Assembly: GCF_014651035.1 (NCBI RefSeq)
Contig: NZ_BMWC01000015.1
Span: forward strand, 85,804 to 149,803
DNA: 64,000 nucleotides
DNA from: Streptomyces lomondensis
Lineage (GTDB): Bacteria; Actinomycetota; Actinomycetes; Streptomycetales; Streptomycetaceae
Direction of reading: 5' to 3'
Shown here: piece after piece, positions 24,523 to 32,374 of the stretch
Layout: every line of letters begins with the position of its first letter
How positions within the stretch are numbered: the first letter of the stretch is position 1
The notes under the pieces: generated by a model
Told to the model about the DNA's origin: nothing
Seen by the model: only the letters and a program-made list of their open reading frames with translations
Database searches by the model: none
Position numbers and translations under genes: made by a program

Positions 24523-25376
24523 AGGGCGTCCAGGTCGAGCTTGGCGGACGCCTTGAGAAGGTCGTCCTGGTGCTTGAGGAGGACACCGAGGGTGGCCTGT
24601 ACGACCGTCTCGTCCAAGGTGCCGGCGCCGAGCGCGAGCAGGGTGCGCGCCCAGTCGACGGTCTCGGCGACCGACGGCACCTTGCGCAGGTCCATCGCCC
24701 GCAGCGCGCCCACGACCCGGACGACCGAACGGGCCAGCGCCTCGTCCAGCTCCGGCACCTTCAGCCGTACGATCCGGCGCTCCAGCTCCTCGTCCGGGAA
24801 GCCGATGTGGAGGAAGAGGCAGCGGCGGCGCAGCGCCTCGGACAGCTCCCGGCTCGCGTTGGAGGTGAGGACGACGAAGGGGCGGCGTGTCGCGGTGATG
24901 GTGCCCAGCTCCGGGACGGTCACCTGGAAGTCGCTGAGCACCTCCAGCAGCAGCCCCTCCACCTCGACGTCCGCCTTGTCGGTCTCGTCGATCAGCAGCA
25001 CCTTGGCGTCGTCGCCCCGGATGGCGGTCAGCAGCGGCCGCGTGAGCAGGAACTCCTCGCTGAAGATGTCCGTGCGGGTCTCGTCCCACGTCTCCTCGCG
25101 GCCCGCGCTGATGCGCAGGAGCTGCTTGGCGTGGTTCCACTCGTACAGGGCCCGGGCCTCGTCGACCCCCTCGTAGCACTGGAGGCGGACGAGCCGCGCC
25201 CCGACGACCTCGGCGACCGCCTTGGCGAGTTCCGTCTTGCCGACGCCGGCCGGGCCCTCGACGAGGAGCGGCTTGCCGAGACGGTCGGCGAGGAAGACGG
25301 TCGTGGCGACGGCGGGCGAGGCGAGATAGCCGGTCTCGGCCAGACGTGCGGAGACGTCGTCGACGGATGTGAACAA
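24519..25376 (-). CDS. MoxR-family AAA+ ATPase (285 aa)
   Basis: A MoxR-type AAA+ ATPase, usual length. The Walker A motif is EGPAGVGKTELAK (about residues 41-53), Walker B VLLIDETDKAD (about 128-138), sensor 1 in VVLTSNASREL and the arginine-rich RRRCLFLHIGFPD. It forms rings that use ATP to remodel protein clients with its coupled VWA partner. The gene lies at the head of the pair. Upstream is a TetR-type half-palindrome (25424-25437) that may control it. The region beyond that is a gene scar, so its ancestral neighbours may have been lost. Confidence 0.9.
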   Translation of the reverse strand: MFTSVDDVSARLAETGYLASPAVATTVFLADRLGKPLLVEGPAGVGKTELAKAVAEVVGARLVRLQCYEGVDEARALYEWNHAKQLLRISAGREETWDETRTDIFSEEFLLTRPLLTAIRGDDAKVLLIDETDKADVEVEGLLLEVLSDFQVTVPELGTITATRRPFVVLTSNASRELSEALRRRCLFLHIGFPDEELERRIVRLKVPELDEALARSVVRVVGALRAMDLRKVPSVAETVDWARTLLALGAGTLDETVVQATLGVLLKHQDDLLKASAKLDLDAL

Positions 25377-25423
25377 CGGGGGCCTCCCAGGTCGGCGGCG
25401 ACGGCGGCGGTCTGCAGCACCTA

Positions 25424-25437
25424 TCTAAGCGCTTGTT
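25424..25437 (-). promoter_or_regulatory. TetR-type operator-like site upstream of MoxR gene
   Basis: On the minus strand AACAAGCGCTTAGA contains the perfect core AAGCGCTT. It is one or two bases from the AnCAAGnnCTTGnT pattern bound by KstR2/FadR-like TetR repressors. It ends 48 bp upstream of the MoxR start. No TetR gene is adjacent. Confidence 0.4.
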
Positions 25438-25473
25438 CAGCGATGCTGTCACTGTTCCTGATCGGGCACCTGG

Positions 25474-25490
25474 TATACCGGTCGGTTTCC
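25474..25490 (+). promoter_or_regulatory. Single copy of the ACCGRTCGGTTTCCC motif
   Basis: TATACCGGTCGGTTTCC shares ACCG(A/G)TCGGTTTCCC with the right arm of the repeat at 23144-23159, one mismatch in 15 bases. It lies beside the ABC ATPase remnant, so it may be a surviving operator of the deleted locus. Confidence 0.35.
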
Positions 25491-25497
25491 CCTCTCG

Positions 25498-25679
25498 CAG
25501 GTTGTACTGCTGGAACACGAACCCGATCCGGCCGCGCCGGAACCGCGGCCCCATCACCGCCGTGAACGTGCCTCGCCCCAGACCGAGCGACACTCCGTCC
25601 AGGGCGGTCACGGCGCTGTCGGCGCTCTCGTACGTCTTAGGTGACCTTGACCAGCCGCAGCGCCTCGGCGGCGGGTCCC
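25498..25679 (-). pseudogene. Remnant of a LolD/MacB-type ABC ATPase
   Basis: Reading from 25679 downward gives AEALRLVKVT, then after one extra base KTYESADSAVTALDGVSLG and GRGTFTAVMGP, then a jump to RIGFVFQQYNL. This is the N-terminus of a LolD/MacB-like exporter ATPase. The Walker A loop and about 50 following residues are deleted, a +1 frameshift lies at about 25636-25643, and everything after the Q-loop is missing. The gene cannot make an active protein. The 468-bp gap 25377-25844 holds only this remnant, the SDR remnant and two operator-like sites. Confidence 0.75.
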
Positions 25680-25710
25680 GGCGTCGGGCCCGGCCCGGGC
25701 GGGCGCCCGG

Positions 25711-25837
25711 GTGGGTGTCAACGGCCGCTCGCCCGGGCGGGTGGAGGAGGCCGTGGAGCGCATGCGGGGCGAGGACCCGACGCCGATCTGGCGCCCTGCG
25801 CGTCGACGGCGGCTACGTCGACTCGATCCTGCCCTGA
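25711..25837 (+). pseudogene. Remnant of an SDR dehydrogenase
   Basis: One frame gives VNGRSPGRVEEAVERMRGE, typical of the NADP-binding region after strand 2 of an SDR. Another frame then gives ALRVDGGYVDSILP and a stop, the SDR C-terminus. Both the TGxxxGIG start and the whole catalytic middle (about 150 residues) are gone and the joint is out of frame. It is a deletion scar, in opposite orientation to the ABC ATPase remnant. Confidence 0.7.
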
Positions 25838-25844
25838 GCCCGGC

Positions 25845-26480
25845 TCAGTCCTCGCTCACCAGGATCACCTCCAGCGTGCGCGGACCGTGCACCCCCTCGA
25901 CCCGGTCCAGCTCGATGTCGCTGGTCGCCGACGGCCCGGAGATCCAGGTCAACGGGCGCGCCGGGTCGAGGCGTTCGAGGCCCTGCGGCACGGAGGAGAC
26001 CACCTGGCCGGCGACGCGCACGACGCAGACGTGGTGGTCGGGGACGAGGGTGATCCGGCGCCGCCCCTGGTCGGGCGAGCCGTCCAGCACGATCGTGCCG
26101 GTCTCGGCGATCGCGACCGCACAGGCCGTCACGACACTGTCCACCCGGTCGAGTTCGTGCGGGGTGCTCTCGCCCCGGTCCGCCACCCGCGTCACCCCGG
26201 TTGCCGCCAGCCACCCCTCGTCCAGCCCGGGCGGCACCAGCACCGAGGCCGAACCGCGCTTCTCCAGCAGCCCCGCGATCAGCCCGGCGAGCCCGGCGCT
26301 GTCGGTGCGGTGCACGATGGCCCGGTAGTCCGCCAGGTTCTCGGCGAGCAGCTCCACCGTCTCCGCGACCGTCCGGTGCCCGTGCTCGCGCAGATAGTCC
26401 CGGGCGATCGGCGTCTCGCCGGCCGGCACGTCCGCCAGCGCGCGCCGCACCCGCGCCAGGATCCGCTCCCTGCTGTTCAC
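25845..26480 (-). CDS. lutC: Lactate utilization protein LutC (211 aa)
   Basis: A LUD-domain protein, third part of the LutABC L-lactate oxidation system. It shows an N-terminal helix RERILARVRRAL and the LUD core with ACAVAIAETGTIVLD (about residues 117-131), then ITLVPDHHVCVV and WISGPSATSDIE (about 178-189), which are the family's conserved blocks. It converts lactate to pyruvate together with LutA and LutB. The GTG at 26480 overlaps the LutB stop (GTGA). It is last gene of the operon, close to the pseudogene scar. Placed downstream of the rhamnose catabolic genes it would use the lactate they yield. Confidence 0.92.
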   Translation of the reverse strand: MNSRERILARVRRALADVPAGETPIARDYLREHGHRTVAETVELLAENLADYRAIVHRTDSAGLAGLIAGLLEKRGSASVLVPPGLDEGWLAATGVTRVADRGESTPHELDRVDSVVTACAVAIAETGTIVLDGSPDQGRRRITLVPDHHVCVVRVAGQVVSSVPQGLERLDPARPLTWISGPSATSDIELDRVEGVHGPRTLEVILVSED

Positions 26481-27955
26481 TCGGCCCCGTCCTTTCCACC
26501 GCGCGTGCGCTGCCACCAGTCCCGGAACGGCTCGGCGGGCACCGGCGGCAGCTCCCGGGTCCCGCTCCATGCCCGGCCCGGGCCCGGCAGCGTACGCGGA
26601 TGGAAGCGCCGGGTCCGGGAGGCGGCCCGCTGGCCGGTGCGCAGCGCGCCCGGGTGTGTGAACGCCCAGCGGGCCGCGCGCATCGCCGCCCGCTCGGCGG
26701 CATGCCCCTTCGCGGGCCGCAGCACCACCTTGTTGCCCTCCCGGGTGACCTCGCCGCCCTGCACCACCCGCTCCCGCAGGTGCACCAGCACCTCGGGGAT
26801 GTCGATGGCGACCGGGCACACCTCGTAGCACGCCCCGCACAGCGAGGAGGCGTACGGCAGCGAGGCGTCGATCTCGCTGCCGGTGCCCCGCAGTTGGGGG
26901 CTGAGGATCGCGCCGATCGGGCCCGGGTACACCGAGCCGTAGGCGTGGCCGCCGGCCCGCTCGTACACCGGGCACACGTTGAGACACGCCGAGCAGCGGA
27001 TGCAGCGCAGCGCCTGCCGGCCTACGTCGTCGGCGAGGGTGTCGGTGCGGCCGTTGTCCAGCAGCACCAGATGGAAGGTGCTCGGCCCGTCCTCGTCCGT
27101 CGTGCCGGTCCACGTCGACGTGTACGGGTTCATGCGCTCGGCCGTGGAGGACCGGGGGAGGGTCTGGAGGAACACCTCCAGGTCCCGCCAGGTGGGCACG
27201 ATCTTCTCGATGCCGACGACCGAGATCAGCGTCTCGGGCAGGGTCAGGCACATCCGGCCGTTGCCCTCGGACTCCACGACCACCAGCGTGCCCGTCTCGG
27301 CGACCATGAAGTTGGCCCCCGAGATGCCGACCTTGGCGCGCAGGAACTTCTCCCGCAGGTGCAGCCGGGCCGCCTCGGCGAGTTCGGCGGGCGTGTCGGT
27401 GAGGCCCTCGGGGGCGGGGCGGCCCCACTCGCTCATCTCGGAGCGGAAGATGTCGCGGATCTCGCCCCGGTTGCGGTGGATGGCCGGGACGAGGATGTGC
27501 GAGGGCCGGTCCTTGCCCAACTGCACGATCAGCTCGGCGAGATCGGTCTCGTAGGCGTGGATGCCCGCGGCCTCCAGCGCCTCGTTCAGCCCGATCTCCT
27601 GCGTGGCCATCGACTTGACCTTGACGACCTCCGACTCGCCGGTCATCTTCACCAACTGGGTGACGATCTCGTTGGCCTCGGCCGCGTCTGCGGCCCAGTG
27701 CACGATGCCGCCCGCGGCCGTGACCGACTCCTCCAACTGCTCCAGATAGCGGTCGAGATGGCGCAGCGTGTGGTCCTTGATCCGCTTGCCCGCCTCGCGC
27801 AGCTCGGCCCAGTCGGACACCTCCGACACCGCCTTCGCCCGCTTGGCGCGGATGGTGTGCGTGGCGTGCCGCAGATTGCCGCGCAGGGTCTCGTTCCCGA
27901 CGGCCTCCCGCGCGGCTTCCGGAAACGCCGGCATGCCGACGAACGTCCCGCTCAT
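26477..27955 (-). CDS. lutB: Lactate utilization iron-sulfur protein LutB (492 aa)
   Basis: The large iron-sulfur subunit of the LutABC lactate oxidation complex. Residues 1-300 form a LUD domain (FMVAETGTLVVVESEGNGR near 216-234). This is followed by two [4Fe-4S] ferredoxin motifs, CIRCSACLNVCPVY (about residues 317-330) and CGACYEVCPVAID (about 371-383). The basic C-terminus is typical. The ATG at 27955 overlaps the LutA stop (ATGA). The protein accepts electrons from L-lactate and should hand them on to the respiratory chain. Order lutA-lutB-lutC is as in Bacillus. Confidence 0.94.
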   Translation of the reverse strand: MSGTFVGMPAFPEAAREAVGNETLRGNLRHATHTIRAKRAKAVSEVSDWAELREAGKRIKDHTLRHLDRYLEQLEESVTAAGGIVHWAADAAEANEIVTQLVKMTGESEVVKVKSMATQEIGLNEALEAAGIHAYETDLAELIVQLGKDRPSHILVPAIHRNRGEIRDIFRSEMSEWGRPAPEGLTDTPAELAEAARLHLREKFLRAKVGISGANFMVAETGTLVVVESEGNGRMCLTLPETLISVVGIEKIVPTWRDLEVFLQTLPRSSTAERMNPYTSTWTGTTDEDGPSTFHLVLLDNGRTDTLADDVGRQALRCIRCSACLNVCPVYERAGGHAYGSVYPGPIGAILSPQLRGTGSEIDASLPYASSLCGACYEVCPVAIDIPEVLVHLRERVVQGGEVTREGNKVVLRPAKGHAAERAAMRAARWAFTHPGALRTGQRAASRTRRFHPRTLPGPGRAWSGTRELPPVPAEPFRDWWQRTRGGKDGAE

Positions 27956-28707
27956 ACGGCCGGTTCCTCCTCCGTGCTCGCCAGGATCTCCGCGATGTGC
28001 ACCGGCCGCATGCCGGTCCGCAGCCGGGCCATCGTCCCGCCGATGTGCATCAGGCAGGAGTTGTCGGCCGCGCACAGCACCTCGGCGCCCGTCGACTCGG
28101 CGTTGCGCACCTTGTCGGCGCCCATCGCCGCCGAGACGTCGGAGTTCTTCAGCGCGAAGGTGCCGCCGAACCCGCAGCACTCGTCGGCCCCCGGCAGCTC
28201 GACCAGCTCCAGCCCCTTCACGGCCTGGAGCAGCCGCCGCGGCCGCTCGCCGAGCCCGAGCCCGCGCAGCCCGTGACAGGTCGGATGGTAGGTCACCTTG
28301 TGCGGGTAGTACGCCCCGACGTCCGTCACGCCCAGCACGTCCACCAGGAACTCCGTGAGCTCGTACGTCTTCGGCACCACCGGCGCCAGCGTGGCCGCGA
28401 GGGTGTCCCCCCGCCCCTCGGCCCGGGCCCGCTCACCCATCCGCGGATACAGCTCCCGCACCATCGCCCCGCACGACCCGGACGGCGTCACGATCGCCTC
28501 GTACCCGCCGAAGACATCGGAGAAATGCCGGGCGAGCGGCTCGGCCTCATGGCGGTATCCGGTGTTGTAGTGCGCCTGTCCGCAGCAGGACTGCGCCATC
28601 GGGAAGTCGACGTCGACGCCCAGCCTGGTCAGCAGTTTCACCACGGCGCGCCCGGTGTCCGGATACAGCGTGTCGTTGACGCAGGTCAGGAACAGGGCGA
28701 CACGCAT
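27952..28707 (-). CDS. lutA: Lactate utilization (Fe-S) protein LutA (251 aa)
   Basis: A cytosolic protein with two CCG cysteine-rich domains. The first has SCCGQAHYN (about residues 40-48) with SCGAM later. The second has the GADECCGFGGTFALK block (about residues 175-189) and CLMHIGG. The N-terminus MRVALFLTCVND fits LutA and heterodisulfide-reductase-like partners. It is the first gene of lutABC, with ATG at 28707, and lies 70 bp from the rhamnulokinase stop in the same direction. A TCATC-C-GATGA dyad 20 bp upstream may be its operator. Together the three proteins oxidise L-lactate to pyruvate. Confidence 0.93.
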   Translation of the reverse strand: MRVALFLTCVNDTLYPDTGRAVVKLLTRLGVDVDFPMAQSCCGQAHYNTGYRHEAEPLARHFSDVFGGYEAIVTPSGSCGAMVRELYPRMGERARAEGRGDTLAATLAPVVPKTYELTEFLVDVLGVTDVGAYYPHKVTYHPTCHGLRGLGLGERPRRLLQAVKGLELVELPGADECCGFGGTFALKNSDVSAAMGADKVRNAESTGAEVLCAADNSCLMHIGGTMARLRTGMRPVHIAEILASTEEEPAV

Positions 28708-28726
28708 CGCGGCTCCTTGTGGTCGA

Positions 28727-28737
28727 TCATCGGATGA
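28727..28737 (-). promoter_or_regulatory. Perfect TCATC-C-GATGA dyad before lutA
   Basis: An 11-bp perfect inverted repeat whose edge is 20 bp upstream of the lutA start. It is placed where a GntR-type or similar repressor of lactate genes might bind. No adjacent regulator gene helps to name it. Confidence 0.4.
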
Positions 28738-28777
28738 GTGCAGCGTAGTCCGGGCACCAGGCCTGGGGGAGACCCCG

Positions 28778-30226
28778 TCAGTCCCCGGCGAGCCGCGCCT
28801 GCGCGGCGCGCCACCGCTCGGTCCCGCCGCGCGGCTCGTACCGCGTCAGCGGCTGGGTCCGGACGAGCAGCCCCCGCATCCCCGCGAGGTCACCGGCCAG
28901 CCCGTGCGCCCGCGCCTGCACGAGCACGTTCCCCAGGGCGGCCGCCTCGGTCGGCCCGGCCACCACCGGCAGCCCGCAGGCGTCGGCGGTCAGCTGGCAC
29001 AGCAGGGCGTTGCGCGTCCCGCCGCCCACCACGTGCACGACGTCGACCGCGTGCCCGGCGAGCCGCTGGGCGTCCTCGATCGCCTTGCGATGCGCGAGGG
29101 CGAGCGAGTCGAGGATGCAGCGCGTCACCTCGGCCGGCGAGTCGGGCACGGGCTGCCCCGAGGCGCGGCAGGCCTCGGCGATCCGCTCCGGCATCCGCCC
29201 CGGCGCGAGGAACGCCGCGTCCCCCGCGTCCACGACCGACCGCAGCGCCTCCACCTTGGACGCCTCCAGCAGCAGCGCGCCCAGGTCCGGGTCGCCCCAG
29301 GCCCGTACGCACTCCTGGAGCAGCCACAGCCCCATGATGTTGCGCAGGTAGCGGACCGTGCCGTCCAGCCCCAGCTCGTTGGTGAAATTGGCCGCCCGGC
29401 TCTCCTCGGTCAGCACCGGCGCGTCCAGCTCCAGCCCGGCCAGGGACCACGTCCCGGTGCAGATGTACGCGAACCGTTCACCGGAGGCCGGTACGGCGGC
29501 GACCGCCGACGCCGTGTCGTGCGACCCGACGGTCGTCACCGGCACGGGACCGGTCAGCCCGGTCTCCTCCAGCACCTGCGGCCGCAGCACCCCCGCCGGA
29601 TCACCGGGCCGCCGCAGCGGCGCGAACAGCCCGAGGTCGATACCGAGACGCTCCGCGATGCCGTAGGACCAGTCGCGGGTGCGCGGGTCGATCAGCTGGG
29701 TGGTGGACGCATTGGTCAGCTCGGTGCCCTGCTCGCCGGTCAGCCAGTACGTCAGCAGGTCCGGCATCAGCAACAGCCGCTTGGCTTGGGCGAGTTGGGC
29801 GGTCGATCGGGCCGCCGTCAGCTGGTACAGGGTGTTGAAAGGCGCGTACTGCAACCCGGTCGCGGCGTACAGCTCCTCCGCGGGCACGGTCGCCCACACC
29901 TTCTCCGCGACGCCCTCGGTCCGGGCGTCCCGGTAGTGCACGGGGTTGCCGAGCAGCGCCCCGTCCGCGTCCAGCAGCCCGTAGTCCACGGCCCAGCTGT
30001 CGATGCCGACGGAGTCGGCCTGCCCGGCCGCCTTCAGCCCGTCCAGCACGCCCGCGTACAGCCCGAGCACGTCCCAGCACAGCCCCTCCGGCACCCGCAC
30101 CGGCCGGTTCGGGAAGCGGTGGACCTCGCTCAGCTCCAGGGAGTCCGGGCCGACACGGCCGACCATGACGCGTCCGCTGGACGCGCCGAGGTCGACCGCG
30201 GCGTACGACTTCACGCCCGCGCTCAT
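28778..30226 (-). CDS. rhaB: Rhamnulokinase (482 aa)
   Basis: A FGGY-family sugar kinase that phosphorylates L-rhamnulose at O1. ASKHA-fold landmarks are AAVDLGASSGRV (about residues 8-19), GIDSWAVDYGLLD (about 74-86), the FGGY signature region VVGGGTRNALLCQ and TVGSHDTASA (about 237-246). Length is typical. The ATG at 30226 overlaps the stop of the aldolase/dehydrogenase gene (ATGA). It acts between the isomerase and the aldolase in rhamnose breakdown. The operon order on this strand is isomerase, bifunctional aldolase, kinase, then lutABC. Confidence 0.93.
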   Translation of the reverse strand: MSAGVKSYAAVDLGASSGRVMVGRVGPDSLELSEVHRFPNRPVRVPEGLCWDVLGLYAGVLDGLKAAGQADSVGIDSWAVDYGLLDADGALLGNPVHYRDARTEGVAEKVWATVPAEELYAATGLQYAPFNTLYQLTAARSTAQLAQAKRLLLMPDLLTYWLTGEQGTELTNASTTQLIDPRTRDWSYGIAERLGIDLGLFAPLRRPGDPAGVLRPQVLEETGLTGPVPVTTVGSHDTASAVAAVPASGERFAYICTGTWSLAGLELDAPVLTEESRAANFTNELGLDGTVRYLRNIMGLWLLQECVRAWGDPDLGALLLEASKVEALRSVVDAGDAAFLAPGRMPERIAEACRASGQPVPDSPAEVTRCILDSLALAHRKAIEDAQRLAGHAVDVVHVVGGGTRNALLCQLTADACGLPVVAGPTEAAALGNVLVQARAHGLAGDLAGMRGLLVRTQPLTRYEPRGGTERWRAAQARLAGD

Positions 30227-32262
30227 CGCAGGAAGGCGGCCGCGACGCCGGCGTCGACGGGGATGTGCAGACCGGTCGTGTGCGTGAGATCCCCACCGGT
30301 CAGCGCGAAGACGGCGTTGGCCACGTGCTCCGGGAGCACCTCGCGCTTGAGGATGGTCCGCTGGGCGTAGAACTCGCCGAGCTTCTCCTCCTCGACCCCG
30401 TACACGGCGGCCCGCTTGGCCCCCCACCCGCCGGCGAAGATGCCCGACCCGCGCACGACACCGTCGGGGTTGATCCCGTTGACCCGGATCCCGTGCTCGC
30501 CCAGCTCGGCGGCGAGCAGCCGCACCTGATGGGCCTGGTCGGCCTTGGTGGCCGAGTAGGCGATGTTGTTGGGCCCGGCGAACACGGCGTTCTTCGAGGC
30601 GATGTAGACGATGTCACCGCCCAGCCCCTGGGCGATCATCACCCGGGCCGCCTCCCGCGACACCAGGAAGGACCCGCGCGCCATGATGTCGTGCTGGAGG
30701 TCCCAGTCCTTGGCCGAGGTCTCCAGCAGCGGCTTGGAGATCGAGATGCCCGCGTTGTTGACGACGAGATCGACTCCGCCGAAGGCCAGCACGGCCGCCC
30801 GGAACGCCTCGGCGATCTGCTCCTCGGACGTCACGTCCACGGTCACGGCGACGGCCTTGTCGGGCCCGCCCAGCTCATCGGCGACTGCCTGGGCGTTCTC
30901 ACCGTTCAGATCGGCGACGACCACACACGCCCCCTCGGCCACCAGCCGGTGCGCGATGGCCTTCCCGATCCCGCTCCCGGCACCGGTCACCAGGGCCACC
31001 CGGGTCGCCAGCGCCTTGGGCTTCGGCATCCGCTGGAGCTTGGCCTCCTCCAGCGCCCAGTACTCGATCCGGAACTTCTCGGACTCCTCGATGGGCGCGT
31101 ACGTGGACACAGCCTCCGCCCCGCGCATCACATTGATCGCGTTGACGTAGAACTCGCCGGCGACCCGGGCGGTCTGCTTGTCCTTGCCGAACGAGAACAT
31201 GCCGACCCCCGGAATCAGCACGATCGCGGGGTCGGCGCCGCGCATGGCGGGGGAGTCGGGCTCGGCGTGCCGCTGGTAGTAGGCGGCGTACTCCTCGCGG
31301 TACTCGGCGTGCAGCTCCTTGAGCCGGGCGATCGCCTCGTCGAGCGGAGCGCTCGGCGGCAGGTCCAGCACCAGCGGCCGCACCTTGGTCCGCAGGAAGT
31401 GGTCGGGGCAGGAGGTCCCGAGCGCGGCCAGCCGCGGGTGCTCGGCGCTCGCGAGGAAGTCGAGGACGACCTCGGAGTCGTTGAAGTGCCCGACCTGAGG
31501 CCGGTCCTGGGAGGCGAGGGCACGCACGTACGGCGCGAGCGCGGCGGCCCGCTCCCGCCGCTCACCGGCGCTCAGCGCGGCGTACCCCTCGATCACCGGC
31601 CCGAAGGGCTCGGCCTTCCCGCGCTCGGCGAGGAACGTCTCGGCGGTCCGGATGATGTGCAGCGAGTTCCGCTCGCACTCCTCGGAGGTGTCACCCCAGG
31701 CGGTGATCCCGTGTCCGCCGAGGATGCACCCGACGGCCTGCGGATTGGCCTTCTTCACGGCGGCGATGTCCATCCCCAGCTGGAACCCCGGCCGCCGCCA
31801 CGGCACCCACACCACACTGTCCCCGAAGCACTCGGCGGTCAGCTTCTCCCCGTCGGCGGCACAGGCGAGCGCGATCCCGGAGTCCGGGTGCAGATGATCG
31901 ACGTGCGCGGCCTCGACCAGCCCGTGCATGGCGGTGTCGATGGACGGAGCGGCCCCGCCCTTCCCGTGCAGGCAGTAGTCGAACGCGGCGACCATCTCGT
32001 CCTCGCGCTCGACCCCCGGATACACGTCGACGAGCGCCCGCATCCGATCCAGCCGCAGCACGGCCAGCCCCGCCTCGGTCAGCGTCCCGAGATCACCGCC
32101 GGACCCCTTGACCCACATCAGCTCGACATCCCCGCCGGTGACGGGATCGGTCCCGGTGCCCTTGGCGGAGGCGTTGCCCCCCGCGTAGTTCGTGTTCCGT
32201 GGATCGCCCCCGAGCCGGTGCGACCGGGCAAGGAGAGCGTCAGCTTCGGGATGGGTAGCCAT
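30223..32262 (-). CDS. rhaEW: Bifunctional rhamnulose-1-phosphate aldolase/lactaldehyde dehydrogenase (679 aa)
   Basis: A fusion of a class II aldolase (about residues 1-400; zinc-site AAHVDHLHPDSGIALA near 120-135) and a short-chain dehydrogenase (about 420-679; TGAGSGIGKAIAH, NNAGIS, and the YSATK active site). RhaEW-type proteins cleave rhamnulose-1-phosphate to DHAP and L-lactaldehyde and oxidise the latter to L-lactate. That product is the substrate of LutABC encoded just downstream. Start is the ATG at 32262 after AAAGGAAC. It overlaps rhaB by ATGA. A repeat element (32304-32337) separates it from the isomerase gene. Confidence 0.93.
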   Translation of the reverse strand: MATHPEADALLARSHRLGGDPRNTNYAGGNASAKGTGTDPVTGGDVELMWVKGSGGDLGTLTEAGLAVLRLDRMRALVDVYPGVEREDEMVAAFDYCLHGKGGAAPSIDTAMHGLVEAAHVDHLHPDSGIALACAADGEKLTAECFGDSVVWVPWRRPGFQLGMDIAAVKKANPQAVGCILGGHGITAWGDTSEECERNSLHIIRTAETFLAERGKAEPFGPVIEGYAALSAGERRERAAALAPYVRALASQDRPQVGHFNDSEVVLDFLASAEHPRLAALGTSCPDHFLRTKVRPLVLDLPPSAPLDEAIARLKELHAEYREEYAAYYQRHAEPDSPAMRGADPAIVLIPGVGMFSFGKDKQTARVAGEFYVNAINVMRGAEAVSTYAPIEESEKFRIEYWALEEAKLQRMPKPKALATRVALVTGAGSGIGKAIAHRLVAEGACVVVADLNGENAQAVADELGGPDKAVAVTVDVTSEEQIAEAFRAAVLAFGGVDLVVNNAGISISKPLLETSAKDWDLQHDIMARGSFLVSREAARVMIAQGLGGDIVYIASKNAVFAGPNNIAYSATKADQAHQVRLLAAELGEHGIRVNGINPDGVVRGSGIFAGGWGAKRAAVYGVEEEKLGEFYAQRTILKREVLPEHVANAVFALTGGDLTHTTGLHIPVDAGVAAAFLR

Positions 32263-32303
32263 GACAGTTCCTTTTCAGAAGAGAGGGGGAGGTGCCTTCT
32301 TTT

Positions 32304-32337
32304 GGGGGCGCGGGGAACTGCGCGATCAACCACAGAC
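32304..32337 (+). repeat. Streptomyces-type repeat element, copy A
   Basis: The stretch from GGGGGCGCGGGGAACTGCG through ATCAACCACAGAC lies between the isomerase and aldolase genes. Its reverse complement recurs at 37334-37366 with two mismatches in 33 bases. From memory, GCGGGGAACTGCGCGA-type elements are widespread in Streptomyces intergenic regions. Function unknown, possibly mRNA processing or termination. Confidence 0.7.
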
Positions 32338-32374
32338 AACCCGCACTCCGCAATCAACAGATCTCGGCAGACGC

